A DNA stretch of 54,496 nucleotides. It comes from Cyclobacterium xiamenense (GTDB lineage Bacteria > Bacteroidota > Bacteroidia > Cytophagales > Cyclobacteriaceae). The stretch lies in assembly GCF_009467825.1 (NCBI RefSeq), contig NZ_WIOK01000033.1, positions 1 through 54,496 of the forward strand. Direction: 5' to 3'. Under the pieces are notes generated by a model. The model saw only the letters and a list, made by a program, of their open reading frames with translations. It was not told the origin of the DNA and ran no database searches. Within the stretch, counting starts at the first letter, position 1, and the number at the start of each line of letters is the position of its first letter. The position numbers and the translations under genes were made by a program. Of this stretch, positions 9,636 through 18,805 are shown in pieces.

Positions 9636-10967
9636 TCAGGGAGCTGGCGTGGACCTTCGTTGACCGAAGGACGGGACTTCCGCCACAGGCTCCTCATCCT
9701 TATTGTCCAGGTTTCGTTTACCGTTCAGTTCTTCGAGTAAATTCACCGTCAAGTTGCTTCCCCAATTCGGTGTATTTAAGTAGACATAGTCTCCGTCATT
9801 CAGTCCCTTTTCAATGACCACATCGTTGGCATTCGTCATTCCCAGGAGTACTTCCTGCTTGACACCGTTCCGAAGGTATACGTAATTTATGCTATCGTTT
9901 TCTACATTGACGGCCTCTAATGGTACGTACAGAACCTCATTTAGCTGGTCGGCGATGATGGTATTACTGGAAGTCATGGACGGTCTGAGCATGGGATCAC
10001 TCTCGTTGACGATTACCATTACTTCAAAAACTTTTGCATCTGAATTTGGCCGTTGTTGCCCCACATTGGCCACTTTGGTCACTTCTCCGGTATATTTTTT
10101 ATCTGGAAAGGCGTCCATTCCCAGTTCCACTTTTTGCCCCACTTTTACCCTGCGGATGTCTACTTCATTGACGTAGGTAATGCTCTGCATGGTCGTCAGG
10201 TCCGGGAGTGTGGCGACAACGGGATTCCAGGAACTTATCTGAGAACCTTCTTTCACTTTACTACCCCGATAATCGACATAAATCACCATCCCATCCTGGG
10301 GAGCCGTTACGACAAATTTATCCAAAACCTCCACCATTTGATTTACTTCCAACTCATCCTCCCGGAGTTTGGCGGCGATTTCCATCATTCTGGCTTTTTC
10401 CTGAAGACTCTTGATTCGGTAGCGTTCCCTGGCTTGATCAAGCTCTCTTTTGGCTTTTTCTACGTTGTACTCGTTTTGTTTAATAATCGCAGGCGGCTCA
10501 AACTGAGACTGCTCCAATATCAATTCCTGTTCCTGTACAATGTACTCCTGATTGAGGATATTGTCTCGCTCGACCCGAAGATTCAAGGAGGTATCCAATT
10601 GAATCTGTTCGTATTGTGCCCGGGTTTGCTCCAGATCCAGCCTTCTGTCCTCCAGACGGCCAAACAATTCTGTCTTGTCGATGGAACAAATAAAATCTCC
10701 CTTCTTTACGACCGTGCCTTCGTCCACCATTTTGTCAATGGTAAAATTGCCAATTCTAAATCGACGCGCTTCCGCGGGACCAAAGACTTGTACCGATCGC
10801 AACGCCTCCAACTCCCCAGAGGTAGTAATTTCTACCCGAAACTCCCCCTTCCTGACGGTAGCCAGTATATCGTTCTCCACACCCGCACTTCCAGAGGCAA
10901 AAAAGTAATACAGCGCACCGATAACAATTACACTTCCAATGGCTACGTAAATTAAATTCTTTTTCAT
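9636..10967 (-). CDS. HlyD-family periplasmic adaptor of an efflux system
   Basis: A membrane-fusion protein, 443 residues from the ATG at 10967 (MKKNLIYVAIGSV). One N-terminal anchor helix is followed by a lipoyl half-motif, a long coiled-coil hairpin (about residues 95-215), the second lipoyl half, a beta-barrel and a membrane-proximal domain. It links the permease to TolC. A longer frame begins at 11030, but a TACCTTTG promoter box at 10988-10995 lies between the two starts, favouring 10967. First gene of the adaptor-permease-TolC operon. The tail is rich in E, D and P. Confidence 0.9.
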   Translation of the reverse strand: MKKNLIYVAIGSVIVIGALYYFFASGSAGVENDILATVRKGEFRVEITTSGELEALRSVQVFGPAEARRFRIGNFTIDKMVDEGTVVKKGDFICSIDKTELFGRLEDRRLDLEQTRAQYEQIQLDTSLNLRVERDNILNQEYIVQEQELILEQSQFEPPAIIKQNEYNVEKAKRELDQARERYRIKSLQEKARMMEIAAKLREDELEVNQMVEVLDKFVVTAPQDGMVIYVDYRGSKVKEGSQISSWNPVVATLPDLTTMQSITYVNEVDIRRVKVGQKVELGMDAFPDKKYTGEVTKVANVGQQRPNSDAKVFEVMVIVNESDPMLRPSMTSSNTIIADQLNEVLYVPLEAVNVENDSINYVYLRNGVKQEVLLGMTNANDVVIEKGLNDGDYVYLNTPNWGSNLTVNLLEELNGKRNLDNKDEEPVAEVPSFGQRRSTPAP

Positions 10968-10987
10968 TTTCCTGTTATTTACTGGTT

Positions 10988-10995
10988 CAAAGGTA
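10988..10995 (-). promoter_or_regulatory. -7 box of the efflux operon promoter
   Basis: TACCTTTG on the minus strand, a perfect TAnnTTTG, 20 bases before the adaptor ATG. No TTTG is found 19 bases upstream, so the -33 element is weak or absent. Moderate support. Confidence 0.5.
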
Positions 10996-11159
10996 ACTTT
11001 TTCGTCAATTAAGTCCTTCCCAATGAGCATTTTATTTGTCCATTGACATAAAAACGTAATTTCAAATCTAATTATTTCGTTTTTTTTTTAACCGCCGGTA
11101 TATCGGGAAAAGCCGTTTCCTTAAATTTCAGCGAAACGTATGCCATTTGCAGTGATTCG

Positions 11160-11167
11160 CTATATTT
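11160..11167 (+). promoter_or_regulatory. -7 box before the methyltransferase gene
   Basis: TATATTTG matches TAnnTTTG and ends five bases before the ATG at 11173. If real it argues against the in-frame upstream ATG at 11140 and implies a very short or absent leader. No clear -33 element at the proper spacing. Confidence 0.4.
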
Positions 11168-11172
11168 GTCGC

Positions 11173-11955
11173 ATGAAAGCAGTGATAAGTTGGACGATCC
11201 GATACATTCCACGGAAATACCTACAGCTTTTCAGCCATTTTTTCTTACGATTGGCTGCGGTGTTTTACCGCGGAAATACCGTCCAATGCACCATATGCGA
11301 ACGGAGTTTTCGGAAATTTTTGCCCTACGGAAGAGTAGGTAGAGACAATGCGCTCTGTCCAAACTGCCTGGGCCTGGAGCGGCACCGGCTCATGTGGCTG
11401 TTTCTCAAACAGAAAACCGATTTTTTCAAGAGACCCCTAAAAGTGCTGCATATCGCCCCGGAATTGTGCTTTTTAGATCGATTTGAAGCGATGGATAACC
11501 TGGAGTACATCACCGGGGATCTGGAATCTCCCCTTGCAAAAATAAAAATGGACATCCACCAGATCCCTTTCCCCGACGATACCTTCGACGTGGTGTTTTC
11601 CAACCACGTGCTGGAGCACGTCGAAAACGATATCGAAGCGTGTAAAGAAATTAATCGGGTGCTAAAACCAGGCGGATGGGGAATTGTACAGTCGCCCGTC
11701 TACAACATGGAACAGACCATCGAAGACCCTTCCATTCAAGACCCTGTAGAACGAGAGCGGATTTTCGGCCAACGAGACCATGTGCGGAAATACGGCACCG
11801 ACTACGCCAAACGACTAAGCAGATCGGGACTAAGAGTAACGGAAATCCCGTTTGTTCATGGATTGGCTCCTTCCCTTATTAAAAAGCACGCACTTCCAGA
11901 AAAGGAACCCATTTATTTTTGTCAAAAAAACGAATCGGGACCCGCACGGCAGTAA
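11173..11955 (+). CDS. SAM-dependent methyltransferase with N-terminal zinc ribbon
   Basis: About 260 residues from the ATG at 11173 (MKAVISWTIRYIPRK). An N-terminal C-x2-C ... C-x2-C pair (CTICERSF and LCPNCLGLERHR) looks like a small zinc ribbon. It is followed by a class I methyltransferase domain: LKVLHIAPELCFL (motif I region), NLEYITGDL (motif II acidic residue) and FDVVFSNHVLEHV (motif IV). This matches type-11 methyltransferases often found in cell-surface polysaccharide loci, and wecB lies next to it in convergent orientation. Substrate unknown. A longer version starting at 11140 is possible. Confidence 0.8.
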   Translation: MKAVISWTIRYIPRKYLQLFSHFFLRLAAVFYRGNTVQCTICERSFRKFLPYGRVGRDNALCPNCLGLERHRLMWLFLKQKTDFFKRPLKVLHIAPELCFLDRFEAMDNLEYITGDLESPLAKIKMDIHQIPFPDDTFDVVFSNHVLEHVENDIEACKEINRVLKPGGWGIVQSPVYNMEQTIEDPSIQDPVERERIFGQRDHVRKYGTDYAKRLSRSGLRVTEIPFVHGLAPSLIKKHALPEKEPIYFCQKNESGPARQ

Positions 11956-11983
11956 CGCCCGGGGCTCCCGACCGAGAGGCTTC

Positions 11984-13081
11984 CTACGCCAGTTTTTCCA
12001 ATAAAATCGCTACAATCCGGCTAGCCGTTTTTCCATCCCACATCTCAGGTATTTGTCCCACTTTCCAGTTTCCGGAAAACAACTTTTCCATAGCCGGAGG
12101 GATCGCTTTGGGGTCCGTACCCAACAATTCGTTTGTTCCCTGGGTGATGGTCTCGGGTCTTTCGGTATTATCCCTCAGGGTCATACAGGGTATTCCCATG
12201 ACGGTGGTTTCCTCGGTGATCCCTCCGGAATCGGTTACCACGGCTTTGGCTTTTTCTACCAAATAATTGAATTCCAGGTACCCCAAGGGATCGACCATGT
12301 GTAGCCTGTCGTGACTTATTCCTATATTTTGAAGCATTTTCTTCGTCCTGGGATGGACTGGAAATACCAAGGGTAGATCCAACGTATGGTCTACAATTTT
12401 TTGAATCAGTTCTTTTAACTTTTCCTCCTGATCTACATTTGCCGGCCGGTGCAGGGTCATCACCAAAAATTTGCCTTTTTCCAAGTTGAGCCTGTCCCAT
12501 ACCTCGGGTTTCTGAAACCGTGACCGGTGTTTTAGCAAGGTATCTATCATGGTGTTCCCTACGTAAAATATCCGGTCTTCTCCCACTCCGGCATTTTTTA
12601 AATTCGTGTTCGCTACCTCAGAAGTGGTGAAAAAGTAGTTAGTAATGCTATCCGTAACCATGCGGTTGATCTCTTCCGGCATGGACCAGTCATCGGAGCG
12701 AATGCCAGCTTCCACATGGGCCACTTTTACATGGAGTTTCTGCGCCGTGATGGCACAGGCCATGGTAGATGTCACGTCGCCCACCACTAAACAAAGATCC
12801 GGCTTGTTGGTTTCCAGCAACAATTTTTCGTAGCCGATCATAATGGCTGCTGTTTGTTCGGCCTGGCTACCGCCACCGGCTCCCAGATTCACATCCGGTT
12901 CCGGAATACCAAGCTGCTCAAAAAAACTACCCGACATGTTTTTATCGTAATGCTGACCGGTATGAATCAGCCGAAAAGCAATGGGGTTACCCGCATTGGA
13001 CGCCGCCAGAATTGCGTCAATAATTGGGGAAATTTTCATAAAATTGGGCCTTGCGCCCGCAATCAAATCTATGTATATCAT
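11984..13081 (-). CDS. wecB: UDP-N-acetylglucosamine 2-epimerase (non-hydrolysing)
   Basis: A 365-residue GT-B fold epimerase that interconverts UDP-GlcNAc and UDP-ManNAc for surface polysaccharides. It shows the family N-terminus GARPNFMKISPIIDAI, HTGQHYDKNMSG, VVGDVTSTMACAITA, HVEAGIRSDDWSMPEEINR and the C-terminal substrate loop TDSGGITEETTVMGIPCMTLR. Length matches the family. It stands alone and converges on the methyltransferase gene; there are no other polysaccharide genes beside it. Confidence 0.95.
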   Translation of the reverse strand: MIYIDLIAGARPNFMKISPIIDAILAASNAGNPIAFRLIHTGQHYDKNMSGSFFEQLGIPEPDVNLGAGGGSQAEQTAAIMIGYEKLLLETNKPDLCLVVGDVTSTMACAITAQKLHVKVAHVEAGIRSDDWSMPEEINRMVTDSITNYFFTTSEVANTNLKNAGVGEDRIFYVGNTMIDTLLKHRSRFQKPEVWDRLNLEKGKFLVMTLHRPANVDQEEKLKELIQKIVDHTLDLPLVFPVHPRTKKMLQNIGISHDRLHMVDPLGYLEFNYLVEKAKAVVTDSGGITEETTVMGIPCMTLRDNTERPETITQGTNELLGTDPKAIPPAMEKLFSGNWKVGQIPEMWDGKTASRIVAILLEKLA

Positions 13082-13180
13082 GAATCAAAAATTTAATTTG
13101 CCAAGTTTACCAAATTAAATGGATACTTGGGGAATACTAAGTGGAGAAAGGTTTGAAATTATTCGGTTTTTGTGTACCCC

Positions 13181-14770
13181 CTACCTAAATTCCGGGACCT
13201 TGCGGTGGTTGGTACCTTGTTCGAAAGCGTAGGCGATCTCCAGTAAAGCAGGTTCCGACCAGGCGGTTCCGAAAATGGAAATGCCAACCGGCAAGCCCTC
13301 CACAAATCCCATGGGTAGGGAAATGTTGGGGTAGCCGGCGTGTGCTGCCGGGGAGGAGCTCCCCAATTGAAACGAATCGCCATTGACGGGGTCGGTCTTC
13401 CAGGCAGGGCTTCCGGTGGGCGCGACGATGGCATGTAGCTGGTTTTCCTCCAGGACCTTATCGATGCCCTCTGCCCGGCTCATTCGAAGCATGGAAGCCA
13501 ACGCTTCCTGGTACGCCGTTTCCTCCAGCCCGCCTTTTTGCTGCGCCTGTTCCAGATAAAACTGGTTGTAATGCCGCAGTTCAATGCTATCTCGCTCGTT
13601 AAAGGCAATCAACTCCTCCAGGTTCCTAATGGGGGCATCCGCACCCAGCGATTCAAAATAGGCATTCAAGCCTTGCTTGTATTCGTACAGCATTACCTGC
13701 AGGGAATGAGCGCCGGTACCCGCAGGTTCAACCTGATCGATGGGTATAATTTCCGCACCTTGACTTTCCATGTAGGCGATTGCCGCCTCCATCAAGCGGT
13801 CCACCTTGAAATTTCTTCCGGAAGGTCCTTTGAACCAACCAATCCGCTTCCCCTTCAACCCGTCCTTTTTCAGAAATTGAACATAATCGACCTGGTAATT
13901 TCCCGCACTGGCCAGGGTTTTTGCGTCTTCCGGATCAACGCCTACCAGGCTTTCCAGCGCTATCGCTGCATCCTTTACCGTTCTTGCCATGGGGCCAGGG
14001 GTATCCTGGGTATCGGAAATGGGTATGACACCCGATCGGCTCACCAATCCTACTGTGGGTTTGATACCCACAATTCCATTTGCATGGGCAGGACAAACGA
14101 TGGATCCGTTGGTTTCCGTACCGATGGCCAGTACACTCAAATTGGCAGATACGGCGACCGCCGATCCGGAACTGGACCCACAGGGGTTTCTATCCAGCTG
14201 GTAGGGGTTTTTGGTCTGCCCACCCATTCCGCTCCACCCGCTGCTGGATAGTTCTCCCCGAAAATTAGCCCATTCGCTTAAATTGGCCTTTCCCAAAATC
14301 ACCGCCCCCGATTCCCGTAGCTTTTTAGCCACAAAACTGTCTTTCGTTGGCCTGGAGCCGGCCAGTGCCCGGGAACCAGCCGTGGTCGCCATGGCATCGT
14401 GGGTGTCCAGGTTGTCTTTCAGCAGTACCGGGATCCCAAACATGGGGCCTACCGGACTTCCCGATGCCCGCAGCAGGTCCAGGGAGTCTGCCAGTTTCAG
14501 GGCATCCGGATTGACCTGCAACACTGCATTCAATTCCGGACCGGATTGGTCCAGGGCTTCAATTCTGTCCAGGTACGCTTCCACTACTTCTCTTACCGTC
14601 ACCGTTTCAGCTGCATAGGCCTCCCGGAAATCGTCAATTTGCCACTCTTCGTAGGGAAACGCGCCGACTGAATTGTCGGGGTTATCGGAAACATCGCAAG
14701 ATGTGCCTGGGAAAAGAACCCACAGCAGCATGAAATTTCGTAGGGTAGTGCCTGGTATCGGTATGCGCAT
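13181..14770 (-). CDS. amidase-signature family hydrolase, probable lipoprotein
   Basis: A 529-residue amidase-signature enzyme that would hydrolyse an amide bond with a Ser-cisSer-Lys triad. The lysine is in PVLLKDNLDTH (about residue 113) and the serines in the NPCGSSSGSAVAVSANL segment (about 198-215), followed by GTETNGSIVCPAHANGIVG. The N-terminus is a hydrophobic segment ending PGTSC (Cys about 25), a plausible lipoprotein site, which would put the enzyme in the cell envelope. Substrate unknown. Start ATG lies four bases after the stop of the upstream methyltransferase gene, so the two are an operon. Confidence 0.9.
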   Translation of the reverse strand: MRIPIPGTTLRNFMLLWVLFPGTSCDVSDNPDNSVGAFPYEEWQIDDFREAYAAETVTVREVVEAYLDRIEALDQSGPELNAVLQVNPDALKLADSLDLLRASGSPVGPMFGIPVLLKDNLDTHDAMATTAGSRALAGSRPTKDSFVAKKLRESGAVILGKANLSEWANFRGELSSSGWSGMGGQTKNPYQLDRNPCGSSSGSAVAVSANLSVLAIGTETNGSIVCPAHANGIVGIKPTVGLVSRSGVIPISDTQDTPGPMARTVKDAAIALESLVGVDPEDAKTLASAGNYQVDYVQFLKKDGLKGKRIGWFKGPSGRNFKVDRLMEAAIAYMESQGAEIIPIDQVEPAGTGAHSLQVMLYEYKQGLNAYFESLGADAPIRNLEELIAFNERDSIELRHYNQFYLEQAQQKGGLEETAYQEALASMLRMSRAEGIDKVLEENQLHAIVAPTGSPAWKTDPVNGDSFQLGSSSPAAHAGYPNISLPMGFVEGLPVGISIFGTAWSEPALLEIAYAFEQGTNHRKVPEFR

Positions 14771-14774
14771 GGCG

Positions 14775-15401
14775 TTAATGGTTTGCTTGTTTACGTTTGG
14801 TGCCCAGGGCGCGAATCAAGGCCGATTTGCCTTGGTGAAAGCTTCCTTCCTCCAGGTTTTCAGTCAGCGCTTCCAATTGTTCCCATTCAAAATCAGGGAA
14901 GTCGCTGCGCAGGATATCCAGCGAGAAAAGCATACTTTCGTCTTTGGGACCACCGGCTTGGGGATTCGCGCGGCTCAACTCCAGGTGCTCCTTTCGAAAG
15001 CCCTCTATCAGCAATTTCCCGCCCGGCTTTACAAAAGCTGCGAGTTTGCGGTGGTAAGTAGCACGTACAGCTTCCGGGAAATGGGCAAAAAACAATCCCA
15101 TTAGATCAAAGGAATCCGCCTCGTACCGAACGTCATTTGTATCACAGACCTCATAGTGAATAGCTACCCGATTTTTTTTTGCCAGCCGATCCGCTTTCTT
15201 TTTTCCCTCTTCGCTATAGTCAAAGGCCCAAACCTCCCAGCCGAGACTAGCCGCAAAGACGGCATTCCTGCCCTCCCCTTCTGCCGGCAGCAGCAGCTTT
15301 CCTGGGCTAAGAGAAGTAATTTTCGATGCAAAAAATGCATTGGGTTTCTCCCCGTAGACGTAATCGGCAGATTTGTACCTTTCGTTCCAAAATGCTTTCA
15401 T
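14775..15401 (-). CDS. class I SAM-dependent methyltransferase
   Basis: 208 residues from the ATG at 15401 (MKAFWNERYKSADYVYG), which has AAGGAACC just before it; a longer frame from 15482 lacks such a site. Motif I is LLLPAEGEGRNAVFAASLGW, followed by VWAFDYSEEGKKKADRL and SFDLMGLFFAHFPEA. The N-terminal WNERY...YGEKPNAF block and size resemble TehB/thiopurine-type small-molecule methyltransferases. Cytosolic. First gene of a pair with the amidase (four-base gap). Divergent from the DinB gene with about 100 bases between them. Confidence 0.85.
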   Translation of the reverse strand: MKAFWNERYKSADYVYGEKPNAFFASKITSLSPGKLLLPAEGEGRNAVFAASLGWEVWAFDYSEEGKKKADRLAKKNRVAIHYEVCDTNDVRYEADSFDLMGLFFAHFPEAVRATYHRKLAAFVKPGGKLLIEGFRKEHLELSRANPQAGGPKDESMLFSLDILRSDFPDFEWEQLEALTENLEEGSFHQGKSALIRALGTKRKQANH

Positions 15402-15497
15402 GGTTCCTTTCTTGTTGGCTTCAATTTCATAACTTCGAGTGTGCGGTGGTAATTGCCTTCGATAACTATCCTTAAAACTCAAAAGTTACCAATAAAA

Positions 15498-16031
15498 ATG
15501 GAAAAGTATGTGATTCTTGTCCTATTCCTCCTACTTTCGATCTGCCCTAAGGGTACGGGTCAGGAAGATCCCTTTCTTCGTGATTTTTTGGTGCGCTGGG
15601 ACCAATCCAAAGCCTACCTGCTTGCTGTGGCGGAAGCGATGCCCGAAGCGCATTATTTTCAGGCCCCTTTTGACGAGGGGAAAAGTTTTGCCGAGCAACT
15701 CATGCACATGGCCGTCGTCATGGACTGGCATGCTTTCAGCAAATTTGGCGGCAGCGAAGCGCCAATCCGCTGGGAGGATTTTCAGGTAACGGGTAAAAAC
15801 AAGGCACAACTGATTCAGGAAACGGCTCGGGAATTTGATCGGGCGAAAGAGCTAATCAAGGAGTTCGATCCGGACAAATTGGATGAAACAACTTCCTATG
15901 CCGCATTTAGCCGAACCAGACGGCAATTTCTTTTGCTGCTTGCCGATCACGTCACCCACCACCGCGCCCAACTGATCGTTTATCTCAGGCTGCATCACAT
16001 CGCGCCGCCAAACTACATCAATTTCCAATGA
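15498..16031 (+). CDS. exported DinB-family protein
   Basis: 177 residues from the ATG at 15498. It starts with a signal-peptide-like segment (MEKYVILVLFLLLSICPKGTGQ), then a DinB four-helix bundle with the expected metal-binding histidines: HMAVVMDWH near residue 70 and HVTHHRAQL near 155. DinB/YfiT proteins are usually cytosolic metal-dependent enzymes (thiol transferases or hydrolases); an exported form is less common. The 3' end overlaps the opposite-strand secreted-protein gene by 14 bases. Confidence 0.85.
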   Translation: MEKYVILVLFLLLSICPKGTGQEDPFLRDFLVRWDQSKAYLLAVAEAMPEAHYFQAPFDEGKSFAEQLMHMAVVMDWHAFSKFGGSEAPIRWEDFQVTGKNKAQLIQETAREFDRAKELIKEFDPDKLDETTSYAAFSRTRRQFLLLLADHVTHHRAQLIVYLRLHHIAPPNYINFQ

Positions 16032-18687
16032 CGGTAAGGGATCGCTTTTCCGATTTGTCCAAACCCAATTCGCTGCTTTTGTAATTCACGATGACCGAAT
16101 AGGTCCCATCCATCGCCTCCCTGCCATTCACCAAACCGTCCCAGGTACAGCCGGGACTTGCCTGTCCGCCGCTGTTTTCTTCGCAATAAAAAATCAACTC
16201 TCCGGTACGCGTGTAGATAAATACTTCCATGTAATCGATTTCCGGAGCAGCAAAAACTTTGAATTGCCGCTCCGAATCGCCCGGCACCAGGGCATTTGGA
16301 TAGCGGATAAGGATCACACAGTCTTCCTCTACCCGAAATTCATACTCCTGAGGGCATCCGGCTTCATCTACCACTTCCAGCGTGTACGCTCCGGGCGCCT
16401 GTGGCACATAGCTGTTCGATTCGCTCAGCAAACTGTCTTCCAGGTACCATTGGTAGCTCTCAAACGTACCTGGGTTTAACGTCGGTCGCCTGTTTTCTGC
16501 ACTGCAGATGGAGTAGGAGTCGACCAAATCAATCGCTGCGGGTACATTTTCCACTACCTCGTATACCGCCCCAAATAGCCTGCAGTTAATTTCGTTGCGC
16601 AATACCACTTCATACGTCCCGGGCTCTTCCACTTCGATTTCCAATTGGTCGTCGAAATCAAAAAGCCAGGTATTGTCCCCAGCTTCCTCGACTTTGTACC
16701 ACTCGACTTTCGCAACCGCTGAACCGCTTACCTCGGCCTGTACGATCGCAATCGACCCCGCTCCACAAATCGGTGTACCCGTTACAGATGCCTGCGCATC
16801 GTTTTCCGGAATGGTGACCTCGAATTGCACCGGCGTAACCGGGCAGGCACTGCTTCCTCTTGGCTGCACCTCCAGCAGGAAATTCCCCGTAGAAGGAGGA
16901 AAAAACTCTACTTCTCTCCCCAGTATGGTCCGGTCTTCCCGCATCCACCGGATGATGTATTGATTGGGGTTTTCACCAAAAAGTTCAACGCCAAAAATCT
17001 GATTTCCAAAGCAGTTGATGGTCCGCTGCGTATAGTCGTATTCCACGGGTTCGTTTACCAATACCTCAATGCTCCGGGTCCTGGGACACAAGACCACACC
17101 GGGATCTGCGGGGCTCCCTGTAAGGCGGTACGTACCCGTCTGATCAAGCAAAAACCCACCCCCTGCCGGAGCAATTTCGGTACCATCGGGAGCCACCATG
17201 CGGAATTGCAGGGATTGGCCGGATTCGGGAACCAGGGTGTATTCCTGGCAAACGGTGAGGCTGGCCGGAACGGAAAAATTAACTTGCTGCGCACCGGTCA
17301 TTTGGTAGGTTTGTGATTGGGTCGAGCTACAATCGCTTTCATCGCTTACACTCACCGTATACGTTCCCGTGGGCACGTCTACCTCCACCTGGGCCTGGTT
17401 CTGAAAATTCCCCTGAAAAAGTTGGCCATTCGCCCCAGCTATTCGATAGGATCCCGACACCGATAATCCCTTAAAATCCAGCGTCAACACGCCTCGTTGC
17501 ACGCCGGAAGCGGTACAAACGGAGGGCGTAGACCTTACCTCAAAGTCGATCCCCTCGTCCGGGTTTTCGTTTTCGATGCTGACGGACCGGCTAATCTCGC
17601 AGTCGCCCACCCTGCCGGTCACCGTGTATACACCCGGCTCCAGGCCTGTAATGGTACGGATCTCTCCCTGGGCGATCTGATTGATCGTGATTTCCTGCTT
17701 GCCTGAAATTCGCACGGAATTCAGCAGGGTAATTGCCTGAATCTCAAACATACCGGTCGCCGACGCGCAACTTTCGGCGTCGCTCCGTTTGGTAAGGGTA
17801 AACTCCGGCGCTTCGCGAACCTCCAGGTCAAACGATTGCTCCACATTGCACCCGGGTCTATCCGGATCCTCCACGGTAAAAAAAACGGTATAGCCGCCCA
17901 ATCCCTCGAGCGCATCGGTGTCCAGGGCCAGTTCGAATGCATTTTCAATAAATGTTCGTTCGGTAGCCCCGTCTTTTTGGTAAAACCAGGATGCCAGGTA
18001 GGGAGCATCCGGGCGGTAAGTCACGGTGCTACCCAGGCAGGCCACCGTGGACGACGCCTGCACCGAAACCGATATGGACGGTCCGACAAAGGTAGTGGCC
18101 ACCGCTTCACAGGCAACTGAACTTACTTTTGCATAGTACCTTCCAGGCTCTGTCGCAACGTAGGTATTTCCGGTTCCCAAAACCGTATTTGCGGGATTGA
18201 GCCATTCGATCGTATACCGCCCACTGCCGGCATCCACGGGATCCAATGCCTGCAAGGTGACCGGATCACTTCCACAAAACACCACATCGGTGGGCAAGAC
18301 AAAAGATGGGCCCCGCTCTACGGTCACGCTTTGCGATGCCTGGTAATAGTTCTGGTCCGCTCCCCGAATCACGCGTAAACTGACCGTAAACACGCCGGTT
18401 GCAGTGAAGGGAAACGAAATGTCCTGCGCAGCAGCTCCCCCGGATTCATAAAAAATCTCAAAACCGCTGGCATCGGTAATGCTCCAGATATACCGGTCCG
18501 TGCCCGGGTCCCCTCCTGCGGAAAAGTCTGCGTACGCAAATCCTCCATTTAAACAAACCCCCTCCGGACCTTGTAATTGGGGTTCATTGAAAAAGTCTTC
18601 TACCCGGTGGCTGTCGGCCGAAAAAGCGGTGAGCAACACGAGCAGAAATGGCAAAACAGAAACTACTTGACGAGCCGACACCTGCAA
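16018..18687 (-). CDS. large secreted protein with gliding-type C-terminal sorting domain
   Basis: 889 residues. A signal peptide (about 1-25) precedes a PKD-like domain (about 40-125) and a series of Ig-like/SprB-like beta domains. The C-terminus (about 795-889: ILIRYPNALVPGDSERQFKV, VFIYTRTGEL, CTWDGLVNG, GTYSVIVNY) is the CHU_C/gliding-motility-associated domain that serves as a type B signal for type IX secretion. It would be exported to the surface as an adhesin or matrix component. Its last ~650 residues match domain by domain the 1725-residue protein upstream. Start is TTG at 18687, or GTG at 18681. Confidence 0.85.
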   Translation of the reverse strand: MQVSARQVVSVLPFLLVLLTAFSADSHRVEDFFNEPQLQGPEGVCLNGGFAYADFSAGGDPGTDRYIWSITDASGFEIFYESGGAAAQDISFPFTATGVFTVSLRVIRGADQNYYQASQSVTVERGPSFVLPTDVVFCGSDPVTLQALDPVDAGSGRYTIEWLNPANTVLGTGNTYVATEPGRYYAKVSSVACEAVATTFVGPSISVSVQASSTVACLGSTVTYRPDAPYLASWFYQKDGATERTFIENAFELALDTDALEGLGGYTVFFTVEDPDRPGCNVEQSFDLEVREAPEFTLTKRSDAESCASATGMFEIQAITLLNSVRISGKQEITINQIAQGEIRTITGLEPGVYTVTGRVGDCEISRSVSIENENPDEGIDFEVRSTPSVCTASGVQRGVLTLDFKGLSVSGSYRIAGANGQLFQGNFQNQAQVEVDVPTGTYTVSVSDESDCSSTQSQTYQMTGAQQVNFSVPASLTVCQEYTLVPESGQSLQFRMVAPDGTEIAPAGGGFLLDQTGTYRLTGSPADPGVVLCPRTRSIEVLVNEPVEYDYTQRTINCFGNQIFGVELFGENPNQYIIRWMREDRTILGREVEFFPPSTGNFLLEVQPRGSSACPVTPVQFEVTIPENDAQASVTGTPICGAGSIAIVQAEVSGSAVAKVEWYKVEEAGDNTWLFDFDDQLEIEVEEPGTYEVVLRNEINCRLFGAVYEVVENVPAAIDLVDSYSICSAENRRPTLNPGTFESYQWYLEDSLLSESNSYVPQAPGAYTLEVVDEAGCPQEYEFRVEEDCVILIRYPNALVPGDSERQFKVFAAPEIDYMEVFIYTRTGELIFYCEENSGGQASPGCTWDGLVNGREAMDGTYSVIVNYKSSELGLDKSEKRSLTVIGN

Positions 18688-18805
18688 TTAGTATACATGA
18701 TGAATTAATACGTTTCGTTACATTACCAAAGACCCTGGCAAAAAGGATACCAAGTCATGCACCGGTAGGAATCAACCTGAACGGCCGGGAATTTATTCCG
18801 GGAGG

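Noticed and set aside
15402-15482. Longer N-terminus of the methyltransferase
   Set aside because: The extra 27 residues are not family-like, and the ATG at 15401 has a good ribosome-binding site.
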